Source: Absidia repens
Lineage: Eukaryota; Mucoromycota; Mucoromycetes; Mucorales; Cunninghamellaceae
Assembly: GCA_002105175.1 (NCBI GenBank)
Contig: MCGE01000058.1
Span: forward strand, 47,886 to 111,885
Reading direction: 5' to 3'
Length of the DNA: 64,000 nucleotides
The notes under the pieces were generated by a model. That model was not told where the DNA came from. It did no database searches and saw only the letters and a list, made by a program, of their open reading frames with translations. Positions 11,780-22,898 of the stretch are shown here, in pieces; position 1 is the stretch's first letter, and each line of letters starts with the position of its first letter. The translations under genes and the position numbers were made by a program.

Positions 11780-13387
11780 ATGACTGTCAAGTCACCTTTT
11801 TACAACAAGCCCTCGACGTCAACTAGTGTGGATTCTTGCCACAAATGTCCGTTTATATCAACCAACACCAACAACCAGGACTCAACTGTACCGTCAACCG
11901 ATTCAACTCATTCCTCTTCTCAGGATCGACAAGACCAGTCATCAACAACAGGTACTGGCTTCGAACACCAACTCTCAGAAACTTCCAACAATGCCCACAT
12001 CTCGAACTCTATGACGACGAATGATGCTCAGGGCGTTGACCCGTGTAGCTCCAGTGCTACGGTATCGGATAATGGAACCACTTCTCTGACTTTATGCTCG
12101 AACATTTGCGCAAATTGCAAAGTCACTTCTAGTCCACTTTGGCGCCGCTCTCCTCAAGGTGAAACCATCTGCAATGCTTGTGGACTGTATTTAAAAGCTC
12201 GCAACACTACACGACCTCCTTGGCTCAAGCGAAATACTACAAAACGTCCCCTGCCTTTGGCTCCTGTTCAATTGGCTCCTGCTCCTCCCATTGCGATGAA
12301 ATTGCCCATTCCTCAACCTATTGCTATTGTGATTTCTACTCCTCCTGCTCCTTCTTCGATGCCCGGTACTCCCCTTTTATCTGATTCATCTGACGATGCC
12401 AGTTCTGTAGAAAGTGATGGTGATCATATGGAAAATGCTCGATCCACATCGTGTTTTAACTGCAAAACGTCTAACACACCGCTTTGGCGACGAGACGGTG
12501 ATGGTCATACCATCTGCAATGCCTGTGGGCTCTATTACAAGCTGCACAATGTCCATAGACCTATTGCCATGAAACGATCTATCATCAAACGACGCAAACG
12601 AGTGGCGATTCCTGCTACTATGACGACATCATCGACTTTGACCACCACCAAGACAGCCACAGACGAATTCAACAGTGAACGATTGGATAAAAACTTGGCA
12701 AGCAACAAACGAAAACCTACTGCGGATCAACAACAACCCCATCGCAACAAACGTTTGGAATGGCTACCTCTCCTTCCTGCTAAAACAACTACAGTTTCGC
12801 GAACGGTCCCTCCCATCGTCGCCACTATTACTGAAGCCGCTACCAAATCGTCCGAAGCCTTTCATCAGCACCTGCCTTCTCCTCCTCTTCAACCGCTTAA
12901 ACCATCATCCAACTTGGCCAGTTTATTAAACCCATCCAACGAACCATTGAGCAGGAACAACAAACGATTGCCACCCATCTCTTTACCTTCACCACCCATG
13001 ATTGCACATGATACAATGCAACACTTGCCTTCGCCACCACCACCCACGGCCAATTCACCCACGTCATCGATTGACTCATCTTCTTCCATTACCGCTGCTG
13101 CCGCTGCTGCTTTTGCTACCGTCTCCGCTCTGTTGAATCCCAGTGCCAATCACCACCACACCCATCAAATGCTCGAAGCGCATCGTCATGAACTGCAACG
13201 GGAAGTCTCTAACTTGACATCGATGTTGACTAGAACAACTGCCATGTTAGAGAACCTGGACCAAGTCATGTCTGTCACAGGAAACAACAACAACAGCAGC
13301 AACAACAACACAGATCAGACTCTCTCTTCCGCGACTGAAACCAACACCCATGTTTTGCAATCTATCCTGGCCTTGTCCAAATCTTGA
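11780..13387 (+). CDS. Two-finger GATA transcription factor (SreA/Urbs1/Sfu1-like)
   Basis: Intronless frame of 535 residues. Two GATA-type zinc fingers are complete: C110-X2-C-X17-C-X2-C134 ([19 protein letters not shown]) and C225-X2-C-X17-C-X2-C249 ([19 protein letters not shown]). The first is followed by [18 protein letters not shown] and the second by [17 protein letters not shown], the pattern of the fungal iron-regulatory GATA repressors SreA, Urbs1 and Sfu1. The C-terminal part has a predicted coiled coil ([20 protein letters not shown] and on), also typical of that group. In contrast to classic members, the roughly 90-residue linker between the fingers contains no cysteines, whereas SreA-type proteins have a Cys-rich iron-sensing segment there. 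The role as an iron-uptake repressor is therefore probable but not proven. Basic tail [11 protein letters not shown] may act as a nuclear signal. Confidence 0.85.
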   Translation: MTVKSPFYNKPSTSTSVDSCHKCPFISTNTNNQDSTVPSTDSTHSSSQDRQDQSSTTGTGFEHQLSETSNNAHISNSMTTNDAQGVDPCSSSATVSDNGTTSLTLCSNICANCKVTSSPLWRRSPQGETICNACGLYLKARNTTRPPWLKRNTTKRPLPLAPVQLAPAPPIAMKLPIPQPIAIVISTPPAPSSMPGTPLLSDSSDDASSVESDGDHMENARSTSCFNCKTSNTPLWRRDGDGHTICNACGLYYKLHNVHRPIAMKRSIIKRRKRVAIPATMTTSSTLTTTKTATDEFNSERLDKNLASNKRKPTADQQQPHRNKRLEWLPLLPAKTTTVSRTVPPIVATITEAATKSSEAFHQHLPSPPLQPLKPSSNLASLLNPSNEPLSRNNKRLPPISLPSPPMIAHDTMQHLPSPPPPTANSPTSSIDSSSSITAAAAAAFATVSALLNPSANHHHTHQMLEAHRHELQREVSNLTSMLTRTTAMLENLDQVMSVTGNNNNSSNNNTDQTLSSATETNTHVLQSILALSKS

Positions 13388-14478
13388 ACTCAATTCGCAT
13401 CGTCTCTTTTGGTCAATGTGAGGGAATGGTTAGGTAGTTTAGTGCCAGCTTGATTATGACTTTTTTTTTTTTTATATACTATGATATTTTCTTGTCTTTT
13501 TTTTTATTTTATTTTATGTGCCACATTTGTGGTTGCATCGTTTTACAAATCCAATAAAAAATCCTTTTTTTTTTTTTTACTCAATGACAAATATGGAAAT
13601 CACATTATGGGTCATTTTTTATTTGATGGCGTCTTTTTTTTTGGTTGTGTGTTGATCGGGGAGTCGGAAGCATCGTAGGCTCATTTTAGTGTGACCGAGG
13701 CCAGTACATTGTAAAAGATGACAAAAAAGCAGCGTTTTTAATGGTTGCCATCAACTCCGTCCCAAACCCTTCGTGCCCTTCTATTTTCTTCCTCATTTCC
13801 CCTTGAACAAAATGGCCGTGAGAACAGTTTGGCGGATTTCATAGCCCGCTCTTTTTTTTTTTTTTTTGAATCTGAGGCAGTGTTACCGCTTAGGAATTTT
13901 TTTTTTTTTTTTTTTGGCACTATTGCAACTGGGGTACTGGCGGTGTGTGAGGTATTTCATCATCATCAGGTACAGGGGACGTCCTACCTTTCCAGTTCAT
14001 ATTATCTTTTTTCCTTACTTTATGTAGGGATGTGGAACTATCTTTGGTTCTTTCTTTTTTTTTTTACGTGAATGAAATGTCCAAAAAAAAAGTATTTTTA
14101 GTCAGTAACTGTAGATTCCCGCGGAAGAGCCTAAGTAGGAAGGGGGGGTTGGGCTACTCTCATTTCGAAAAAAAATTGTGGGGAACACTTATTATGATAT
14201 TTTCCCACAGTTCTAGCGAATCAGAAGAGACCAGATTATTAGCGGATGTTCAATTTAAAGACGCTTAAAAACTGACTCGGCTAAAGGTTATCTTGCGCTT
14301 TTATCGCTCTTTTTTCTCCTTTCTCTTTTCTTTTCTATTTTTCTTTTTCTTTTTTTTTCTTTCTTATTCTTCTTCTTTCTCCACAAAACAAAAACCAACC
14401 GAATACATCACTATACCCTCCACTTACTTTTTACATTCACTTTCTCTTTTTTTCACATTCTCTATCCGACTGAATCTC
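13388..14478. other. Intergenic region with dense poly-T runs
   Basis: Includes an AATAAA at 13553 after the GATA gene, T runs at 13461-13472, 13565-13578, 13852-13867 and 13898-13915, and a T/C-rich leader (14308-14365) before the bHLH gene. No exon was recognised. Confidence 0.6.
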
Positions 14479-15828
14479 ATGGCCTTCTTTATGGAATACG
14501 ACGAAAGTTATATAGCGGGACACAAGGCGTCAAGTATTTCAAGCACGGATAGTGGTGATCACCCTCCTTCTCTTTATACCGGCCATGCTGATTCATGCTC
14601 TAGTCTATGTGATCCTGATGAACTAAGAGAGCTGCCAGTTTTTGAAGGTAAATCATAATAAATCGTAAAAGATTCCCAAAAGTGGCAAGATGACTCAAAA
14701 AATATCTTTGTGCAACTTCTTTTTTCTTTAGATCCTAGTCCCTATGAACCCGTGAAATTGAGCCAACGGACCTCTATCTCGATCCTTTGGATGATATGGC
14801 AACCCCATTTTACCAAATTCATCCGACCTGTCCTTCTTCTTCTTTGACTATTCCGGTGACTGGTGATGATCAAGAGGTAAGGTTTTGATCCATTCCGAAC
14901 CATTACTAAAAAGACGGACGAGTTGAAAAAAAAAGCGAGTCGATATGAATATTAAAGTTTTCCTCACTTTCTTTAGGAATCAACATCCCATGATGATACT
15001 GTGTCTACGTTCGAATCCAAGAAAGAAGAAACATCCTCCAACTCCCTTCCCTTACTGCCGGTGTCGACACCGGCACCAACATCAGGATCAGTACCAACGA
15101 CAGTAACCCAACACCAACCCACTGTGCTCACAAAAAGCGAAAAACGAGTCAATCATATTGCATCCGAACAAAAGCGACGACAAAACATCCGGACTGGCTT
15201 CCAACAACTGACAGACCTTATTCCCTCTTTGAAGAATATGCCACACAGCAAAAGCACCATCCTGTTTAAGACTGCCGATTACATCAAGCATTCGGAAAAA
15301 CGCAACAAGGTCCTCCAAGAACGACTAAAACATTTGCAACGTCGTGTAGCTCTTTCAACCAATGCCATCTCTGCCGCAACTCCCTACTACAATCATCATG
15401 CATCCTCTTCATTATCAACTACTAATTCATTATCTGCATCCTCTTCTTCTTCTTCATTACCAATTCAACAAGCATCATCATTATCATTATCATCAGCATC
15501 TCATCGACGGCCATCATCCTCCAGTATGTATTCATCAACACAACTACAAATCAGACGATTACAACAACAACTGCTACATCAACAAGAATTATTATTACAG
15601 CATAATATTCCCCATCAACCCATCATAACGTCGCCCTCTTCTCATTATCATCAACAACATCCTCCAAATGCCATTGTCATGCCCATGTCATCTGACAATG
15701 ATCCTTTGCCCGTCAACTCGACCCCGTGTCTTAATATCCCGGCGGACGATGAATTTGGCCAAGAATCCATGCTTCGGGAACGCTTACTGTCTTGTGGAAA
15801 ATTGAATTTGAATCGCACCATAGGATAG
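14479..15828 (+). CDS. bHLH transcription factor with an apparent frameshift in exon 2
   Basis: Model exons are 14479-14647, 14732-14876 and 14977-15828. Exon 3 holds a clear basic helix-loop-helix domain (about 15130-15340): KRVNHIASEQKRRQNIRTGF, LIPSL, then SKSTILFKTADYIKHSEKRN followed by a leucine-rich zipper-like helix. The H-A-S-E-Q-K-R-R basic region resembles fungal Ino4 and animal MLX/Mondo proteins, which bind E-boxes. Low-complexity Ser, Gln and His tracts follow. The three exon lengths sum to 1166, which is not a multiple of three. In exon 2 the frame entering from exon 1 (DPSPYEP) and the frame leaving to exon 3 (EPTDLYLDPLDDMATPFYQ) differ by one base, and the switch point is near the CCC at about 14748-14752. 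No alternative splice site restored the frame. This is either a sequencing or assembly indel or a real disabling mutation. The bHLH identity is certain; the intact product is not. Confidence 0.75.
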
Positions 15829-15989
15829 TTTTATAGTTTAGAATAATTCCATGACTACCCCTCTCCCCCCTCCTTCCCCCTTTCTCCTTTTCATGTTATC
15901 TATGCATTTTATATGTATATTAGTTTTTATATACTTACATATATATTATATTTTTTATAATTATGAATAAACGACTCTGTAAAGTTTTA

Positions 15990-16028
<39 letters not shown>

Positions 16029-16907
16029 TGAAGTTTGTTGGTGGAATCGTTATATGTCTGGGATGGAAATATGGAGTATTATTCAAGTGGTGGTTTATGA
16101 CAAGTGAAGTGCTATAGTTTATTAGCTTTAAATTGGGAGTGAAAGTAAAAGAAATTAAGACGGCGGAATAATAACTTTGGGGACGGGTAAAAACAAATAA
16201 ATAAATTGGGATGGGCAATAAATAATTTTACATAATAGTTTTAGTTGTACTAGGTATACTGTACTATGGCACCCCCTTCTTTGCATACAGTATGTGCAGT
16301 ACGGTATATAAGATGTATGGTTAAAAATTGAAGTAAAAATAAGGGTCTATAATCTTTGGCACAATAATTTTTAAAAGTGGATTGAAAAAAAAAAAAACTG
16401 ATCCTGATGCACTCATAAAAAAATGAGCGGTGATGGGTATGTAAAAAGAAAGGCATCAAAAAAATATTAAAACAACAACTCGGGATCCATCTATTATTGG
16501 ATCATATCGCTGGCATGTATGAAAAATTAATTTTTGTACAGAAAATCGGAAGAGGAGGGGAGGGGGGCGTGACACCATAACGTGGATGAAACACTCATCC
16601 AATTTAATTTCGTCGATCCTAGATTTTATATACTTTATAATACACCAATAAAAAAAGACCATACTTTAAAGTTTATTATTATATGCTTAGAAGTCGGAGG
16701 TAAACTTGATCATTGCAAAACATGATCGCAGAAGCGTTTTCATTCCTTAAGGTATGCACAAATGCCATATTGTTTTGGTATAGTATTGATCGCTACTTAG
16801 TGTACATTATTTTGAATAACCGGGATTGGGTACCACTACCCTTTTTCTTCAGAGTCTAGCAGGTGGAGAAATGGCCTGGACCACAAAAGAAGTCTAGCAT
16901 TCGTTCG

Positions 16908-16942
<35 letters not shown>

Positions 16943-17077
16943 CACGCACAACACTACTTTTTCTACATGCACATACATATGAATTAGAAGGATCAATTCT
17001 GTTGACTGTTAAAAATAAACGGGGTTCCTTTTCTGTTTGTATCCACCCAAGGTGAGAGTGACCAGAGGAAATGTTTC
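15829..17077. other. Gene-free AT-rich region with small repeat relic
   Basis: Holds a T run of about 33 at 15994-16026 and another at 16910-16935. The segment 16124-16232 shares a TTTAAATTG.GA. start and an internal GGATGGGCAA.AAATAATT word with the small inverted-repeat element at 19.55-19.71 kb, suggesting a degraded relative. Minus-strand ORFs here show no domain or composition that supports a gene. Confidence 0.5.
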
Positions 17078-18117
17078 AAATTCCGCCCACGTGAATATTT
17101 ATTTACTCCAATTTTTTCCCACTCTTTCCTTTTTCCTTTTCTTTTTTTCTTTCACTTTTTCTTCATCATTCAACTTCAACGGGGTTATGTTGGACTTGGA
17201 TTATTGTCAGGACTAGTTTAGGAGGGGTTTCAGCTCAGAGATTATAACATGCATGGCGAAACCCTTTCATTTTGGATTCAGGATTTAGAACCATCATTTA
17301 GGTCAACATTAGCTTAGTTAGTGTTAGTTTTGTCTATATCTTGTATCTACTTTTGAATAAAACACGTATAATTTTACTTGCTTCAATAAAATAAATGTCT
17401 CATTAGTCTCTCCTATGACTTGTAAAAATAGATCTTTGCTTCTATAGTGTTGGTTGTTGTCTTAAAAAAAGACTTTAGACTTTTTCTCACGCCATGTATA
17501 CAGTCTCTCCGATCTCTGTTTTCACCATCGTTTCTTTAGATTGGTGTCGACTATTTTTCGGATCTCCAGTAATCCTCTCATGCTACTCCATCAGATCCCT
17601 GTATTACACTGGACATCGCACTCTTTAGTTTACTATATAGCATTAGGTTTCAATAAAATATGTCTCTTTATTAACCATCCTGTAATTCATTGGACCGTGA
17701 GAAATGGCAACGTTATAGTTATTTTTGTGAGTGTTTTATCAAATGCGTAGCTTCTAGTTAATCCAATATGACTACTTTCTCCCTCCCTAAGGACTTCATA
17801 TGACTTGTTGCCAGTCTTAGACCACTTAGTATCAAAGGTGGCCATATTCCAGATCGACGCGTCATGTAAACGAACCCAGCTCATGCAGGTATGCATGTAG
17901 CCTCTCTAAATTATTTTGCATTAGCCCTCTAGTTTATCTATACCTTATTCCCTCCCCCCCCTGAGGACTAGCGCCTGGCTGATGGTTTTAGATCACTAAT
18001 ATGAAATGTGATCATATTTATCGTTCTCCCGTTCGCATTAGCTAACCTAGTCCGTGGCGCTAGCGTAACCTCTACTAGACTGGACATATTATATATATCG
18101 AGCTCACTTCCCCTTTC

Positions 18118-18152
<35 letters not shown>

Positions 18153-18190
18153 GTATGCTGTATGTAAAAATAGGAGGACGAAAATGATTC
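17078..18190 (+). repeat. Dispersed repeat family copy B (plus), left half of an inverted pair
   Basis: Begins at TTTCAAATTCCGCCCACGTG (17078), then a T/C tract, CATTCAAC (about 17168), GGGGTTATGTTGGACTTGGA, the core GTCAGGACTAGTTTAGGAGG (near 17210), AAACCCTTTCATTTTGGATT (17260-17280), TTTGAATAAAA (17350), and sub-repeats with GTCTCATTAGTCTCTCCTAT. It continues through a distal part shared with the copies at 36.0 and 42.4 kb (for example TAGTATCAAAGGTGGCCAT near 17830), ending near a 30-base T run (18122-18151). This is one of the longest copies, so it helps define the unit length at roughly 1.1 kb. Confidence 0.85.
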
Positions 18191-18419
18191 CCGTTGAAAC
18201 GTCAAGAGACTGACTAGGGCGATAAAAAATTGGTGGGACGTAGGTATACCCACCATTTTATACTATAATGGACAACCTTGAGGTCCACTTGTCATGCTCA
18301 ATACACCCTCGATTATCTTTTCTTTTTTCTTTATCTTTTATTTTGTATGTGGGTATACGGGGAAAACAGGAAGGGTGTTGGTGCTTCGGTTATTACACAT
18401 CAGCGTGACTAGTCTCTTG

Positions 18420-19535
18420 GAACGGAATTGACTTTTATTTTGGGGGATCAGAGACCGCAATGAAAAATAAAGAACTAAATATATAGAGTATGCCCAGTTT
18501 TTAATGGAGATCATAAAATTTTATATGGAAGACTGCAATCACAATGTGAGCTACGTATGACCCAGTCTGACAAACAGTCGTTGGGTGTAAAGTAGTCTTA
18601 GTGGATGATCTAGGAAGCAAGTTTATGGTAGGACGCTCACAAACAGCTACAATAATGACTTGCTCATTATTCAATGGGTCAAAGGATGGATAACAAACAA
18701 GGTCCTGTGTATTTTATTGAAACATACCGGTATATACTGAATTAAACACCAGATGGTCATTGTGAAAAAGGATTTAATGGAAAGGTCTATTGGAGGAAAC
18801 ATGAGTGCGAACAATGGGGACACTGAAGAATGATCAACACTAATCTAAGGGGGATGGTTGTAAAAAGGGATCTAAAACTAAACAGATACCCTTTATTGAA
18901 GCATAACATTTAGCAGCAGTAATGTCAAGGTGCGATGCTTAATCTAGATTTTTGGTACAAGGTAACAGAGAGAGAGAGACTTATGGGACATTTTCCATTG
19001 AAGTACGAAAAAAAAGACATGTTTTATTCAGGAGTAGAAACAAACTATGGATAAACTACAACTAGACTAAGCAACGAACGGTGGATCCCAAATTCTGAAA
19101 TTCAAAGCGAAGCGCTTCCTGAAGCATAACAATCGTCAACACTAATCAAAAGAGGCGAATGTAATAAATTTGGGATCTACTGCACAATGCAAGAGAGGGA
19201 GATCGTTGGGCCATTTTTTTCGTTGAAGCATGTAAAAAGAGACATATTTTATTCAGATGTTGATACAAACTATGGAGAGACTATTACTAAACCAAGTTAA
19301 TGATGGCTTCAAAAAGTCAACTAATGGTGCCTTCAGATCCTAGACCCATAATGAAAAGGTTTCCCCATGCATCTTGTAATCTCTGAGCTGAAAACTTTTC
19401 TAAACTAGTCCTGACACTAATCTAAGATCACCATAATTTTGAAAAAGTCAAAATGGCGAAGAAAAAAAAAAAAAAAAGAAGGAAGAAAAGAGAGCGAGAT
19501 ATAAAAAAGAATCACGCGGGCGGAATTTGAAACGT
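18420..19535 (-). repeat. Dispersed repeat family copy C (minus), right half of the inverted pair
   Basis: Mirror of copy B. On the minus strand it begins at TTTCAAATTCCGCCCGCGTG (19533), followed by the pyrimidine tract, the core near 19330-19425 and sub-repeats, and then the distal segment near 18640-18760 that matches other copies (AACAGCTACAATAATGACTT compared with the one at 36.85 kb). Copies B and C face each other with only a short non-repeated centre (about 18.19-18.42 kb), giving one inverted-repeat element of about 2.45 kb. The left edge of C is approximate. Confidence 0.8.
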
Positions 19536-19552
19536 TTCTGCAGCTTAATAAC

Positions 19553-19706
19553 TTTAAATTGAGACGAAGGAAAAATAAATCAAAAATATATTAGGATGGG
19601 CAAGAAATAATTCATAACAGGTGTCTCAAAAATATGTAAATGTCGCCTTAATTTTCAGTTTCCATCCTCCATAAAAAATAGTACCTCGTCTCAATTGAAA
19701 CTTAAA
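19553..19706. mobile_element. MITE-like element with short terminal inverted repeats
   Basis: Left arm AACTTTAAATTGAGACGAAG (from 19550) and right arm, read on the minus strand, AAGTTTCAATTGAGACGAGG (from 19703) are near-identical inverted repeats around about 110 bases of AT-rich non-coding DNA. A related fragment lies at 16124-16232. No target-site duplication could be confirmed by eye, so the class of transposon is not assigned. Confidence 0.5.
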
Positions 19707-20055
19707 ACACTGTAGTTACATTTCTCAGAACATAAGACTTTTTCTCAAGAAAAAAAAAAAAAAAAAAGACATCTATTTATATTTTATAAAGGATTTGCCT
19801 TATTCTACTATATTGTCTCCGTTTTTATCCCCCCCTCTCTCTTTATTTTTGTATTCATTTAATCTCCGCGATTTTTCGATGTAGGAATCGGTTCCTGCTC
19901 TGTGTATAAAAAATTGAAAAAAAAAGGGAAAGAGGGCACATCAACAAAAATAATAATAAAAAAAGAGGGCAAAAATGGGTTATTATCATATTTATTAAAC
20001 AAAAAAAGGAAAAATGGAAATGAGTGGATACCAAGGTGTAACTTTTTATATTTTT

Positions 20056-21377
20056 TTAAGCGAGGCACCAGACGGCAGTGGCGGCTACGACAGCAACAAA
20101 GGAAAGAGCGACTTGACGGGTATTGGATGCAGCATTTGTTGAGCCGGAAGCGGTGGAGGTGCTTGGCTTTGCACTTGCCGATGATGCGTGTGACGCAGCT
20201 GTAGGCGATGCAGCAGCATTCTTGGCAGAAGCACCAGCCATGGCGGAGGCGGGTGTTTTTTGGGCGGCACTTGCAGAACCGGAGATGGAGGCCGAGAGAG
20301 CGCCTTCCACAGCTGATCCAGATGCGCCCATGTCAATAGGAGTAGATACATTGTTTTGAGCAATGATATCATCGATGCCCTTGGCTTGGTATCCTTCTGC
20401 GGTCTTCTTTTTCCAATCATTTTTGTTCTTGCCAGTTTGTTGTGAGTCCTTTTCGTGCTTCTTGCCGCTCTTATCCTTGCCATCATGGCCTGATTCATGG
20501 TACGAGTCATGTTTCGTATCATTATGGGAGTCACCTTTTTTGTATTCTTCATGCGACTTCGAATCATGGTAGGAGCCACCTTTTTTGTGCTCTTCATGCG
20601 AGTTTTTGCCGTGCTGATGGTAGTTGTTATCTTCCTTTCCTTCATAAATACTTTCCTTATGCTTATAGCCACCTTTATGAGAAGACATACCAGAATCTCC
20701 CCAGGGACCACCGTAAACGACTTTCCCGTGAGGATGGGCTCCATCAATAGCGATTTTGTGGTATTCATCTTGGTTTCCGCTGTTTGTGTATCTCAATCCA
20801 TGATGATGGCCATGCTTAATTTCTTGGTAATGACCTTTATCGTCCACATAAAACTCGGCGACAACTTTTCCTCGATGCTTGTGAGCAGGAAGGGTAGGTA
20901 AATTTTTCCAGAGCCTCTCCTATTATATATGCGAAGTTTGAAATTAGTGTGTGCTTTCGCTTTTTTTTTTTTCTTTGAAGTGGGGCAAAAAACTCCGACT
21001 TACATTAGGGGTGGGATATATGATCTGTGTTTTGGTTTTAGTGACGTGAACAACTTCCTCAGCCCGATGAGGAACCGCAGCTTGAGCGCGATGAGGAACG
21101 GCATGAGCTTTAGCGGGGACAGCATGAGCCTTAGGGGCTTTTGCTACAGGAGCGTGAGCTTTAGGCACGGGGAATTCTTGTGCCCGTGGCTGGGTGACTT
21201 CTTGAAAATCTGATCCTTGATCAGCCTTTTGAGGTGCAATCATTTGACCGGACACTATTTTATGAAATATATATAAAAAAAAATACAAAATTAACAAGGT
21301 AAAGTAAGATTTGTCTTGATCATTTTACCAGCGGAGCCCAGAAGAGTGGATACTGCAATAAGCGAGATGGTTTTCAT
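20056..21377 (-). CDS. Predicted GPI-anchored, His-rich surface protein
   Basis: Three exons on the minus strand, 21377-21329, 21254-21004 and 20919-20056, give 387 residues. The N terminus MKTISLIAVSTLLGSAG is a signal peptide. Residues 20-100 have an Ala/His/Pro/Lys repeat (KAHAVP, VPHRAQ units). The middle has a short folded-looking part (GKVVAEFYVDDKGHYQEIKH) and a very His/Lys/Glu/Asp/Ser-rich part with repeats of the type SHEEYKKG and HEEHKKGG. The C-terminal third is Ser/Ala/Thr-rich and ends in NAASNTRQVALSFVAVVAATAV plus three residues, the small-residue site plus hydrophobic tail expected of a GPI-attachment signal. Likely location is the plasma membrane or cell wall. The His clusters could bind metals, but that is inference. 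I do not recognise a named family. The window also encodes a GPI mannosyltransferase (47.5-50 kb). Confidence 0.75.
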
Positions 21378-22449
21378 GACTGAAAGAAAGATGCAATATA
21401 CAAAATTTGGCGATAGAAGAGTTTTAAAGGTGTAATGAAAAGAAAACTAAAGGAAAAAAAAATAGAAGAGAGATTTCATGTTAGGATCAAACCATTTGAT
21501 TTTTATATAGACAGGCAATAATAAAAAATTCCCGATTAATGCTTTTAAGTCAGAGTATAGCCTGGTTTAAAGAAATCATCCTACAAACAAATGTAGCATT
21601 TATATTATAAGTATTAAACTTATTTCCTATTACAAAGAAAAGCTCCTGGTATGAGCAGCAACGAAACCATTCCCCCTAATTCATGCACCAACCTCGAACA
21701 ACTATCGATTTTAAGTCTCCGACATTCAAATAACAAAAATCGTCCCGCTTCTTTCCTTGCACTTAACGTGCACTTTTATTTTGCTTCTCAAGCTTCCTCT
21801 TTATTGAATCGAGCCATTAATTGAAAAATCAAACACTAAAATATTCCAACAATGAAAACAACGATACGAATACTGGATCTCTGTAAAGTGATTGTTGATC
21901 TGCTGGGCGAATGACCATGATGGAAACTGCCACGCCAATATTAGGTTAAGCGATATTTTTTAATTGGTCTACTGTACTTCAGAGGTTTGCCTTCTGATAT
22001 CTGCTGGTGGATATAATATCAAATCCCGTTATTTAAGGTAAACTTTTTTATGTAGCATGTGGCCCTCTGACTAATTTGATCCTTTTTTTATTTTGGTATG
22101 GAAATACTGCTGCCAAACTGAACTCGGCTGCACCTCATGATTCTCACAACTCTTATGATTTTTACTGCTTGTGTTTATTCCATATTGATAACTATTACTC
22201 TTTATTCCCCTTTATGGTGCGCATTAACTTGTTGTGCTCTTTGCACAAGACTGATAGCAATATACTAAAACGTTCGCATTTATGGAACGTCAACCCATAT
22301 GTGATTGTTTGAATTGCGTGGTAAAATGACATATGCCATATCAAGCTAGAATGACTGACCAAAATTCTACACTTATTTATATTCTATAGGATTAATACGG
22401 ACCACATAATTGACTTAAGGAACAACTCTTATACCTTCATTATTATTAG
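21378..22449. other. Intergenic region, no clear gene
   Basis: Contains the likely promoter of the GPI-protein gene (21.38-21.55 kb) and AT-rich DNA. An open frame at 22076-22312 has no domain, no ATG-context support and composition like the surrounding DNA, so it is not called. Confidence 0.5.
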
Positions 22450-22898
22450 TATTTGACGGAGGGACGGCGTTGGATCAAGGGTAAGAAAATGAAAACTTTT
22501 TTTTTTGAGGAAGGAGGTGACATTGAAACGGACTGAGTAATTTGACTCTCATAGCTATTTATAATTATGTAGAAGGTGAAATACAATGACTACGCTACTC
22601 TTTGGAATCAAAAAGATATGATACACAATTGATCGATTTTTTTTTTCCTGCAGTTTTAATTCTGGCTGTGGGTTTTATATTCAGGAACGGTAAGATTCGC
22701 AAAAAAAAAAAAAAACATCCTCATACACAGTGACGATAGGCCACATCATGTGATATCTCAGACGTATGTTTTATTATTACAAAGTAGTTTGTTTTTAGAA
22801 ACGAAATCAGAAACTGGATCGACTTATTGAACCCAGCTTCCTACGGATTGTGTTGCTGGATCCACAAGGACAACTGCACATCAACGCTCAATAGATGA
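22450..22898 (+). CDS. Unrecognised gene, last three exons only
   Basis: Three short exons can be joined in one frame with canonical sites: 22450-22480 (FDGGTALDQG), 22654-22689 (FNSGCGFYIQER) and 22799-22898 (NEIRNWIDLLNPASYGLCCW, then IHKDNCTSTLNR and TGA). The phases (2, 2) are consistent and each intron has GTAAG and a pyrimidine-AG end. The piece is rich in Cys and Asn, which could fit a secreted protein. No upstream exon or start codon could be found, so it may be a truncated or dead gene. In the last exon a second frame is also open (KLDRLIEPSFLRIVLLDPQG), so the reading frame is not certain. Confidence 0.3.

Noticed and set aside
17078..19535. Interpretation of the paired repeat as an LTR retrotransposon
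   Set aside because: The two halves are inverted, not direct, and no reverse transcriptase, gag or primer-binding site is present between them.
20085..20901. Alternative frames on both strands over the GPI-protein gene
   Set aside because: The chosen frame alone gives signal peptide, continuous splicing and a GPI tail.
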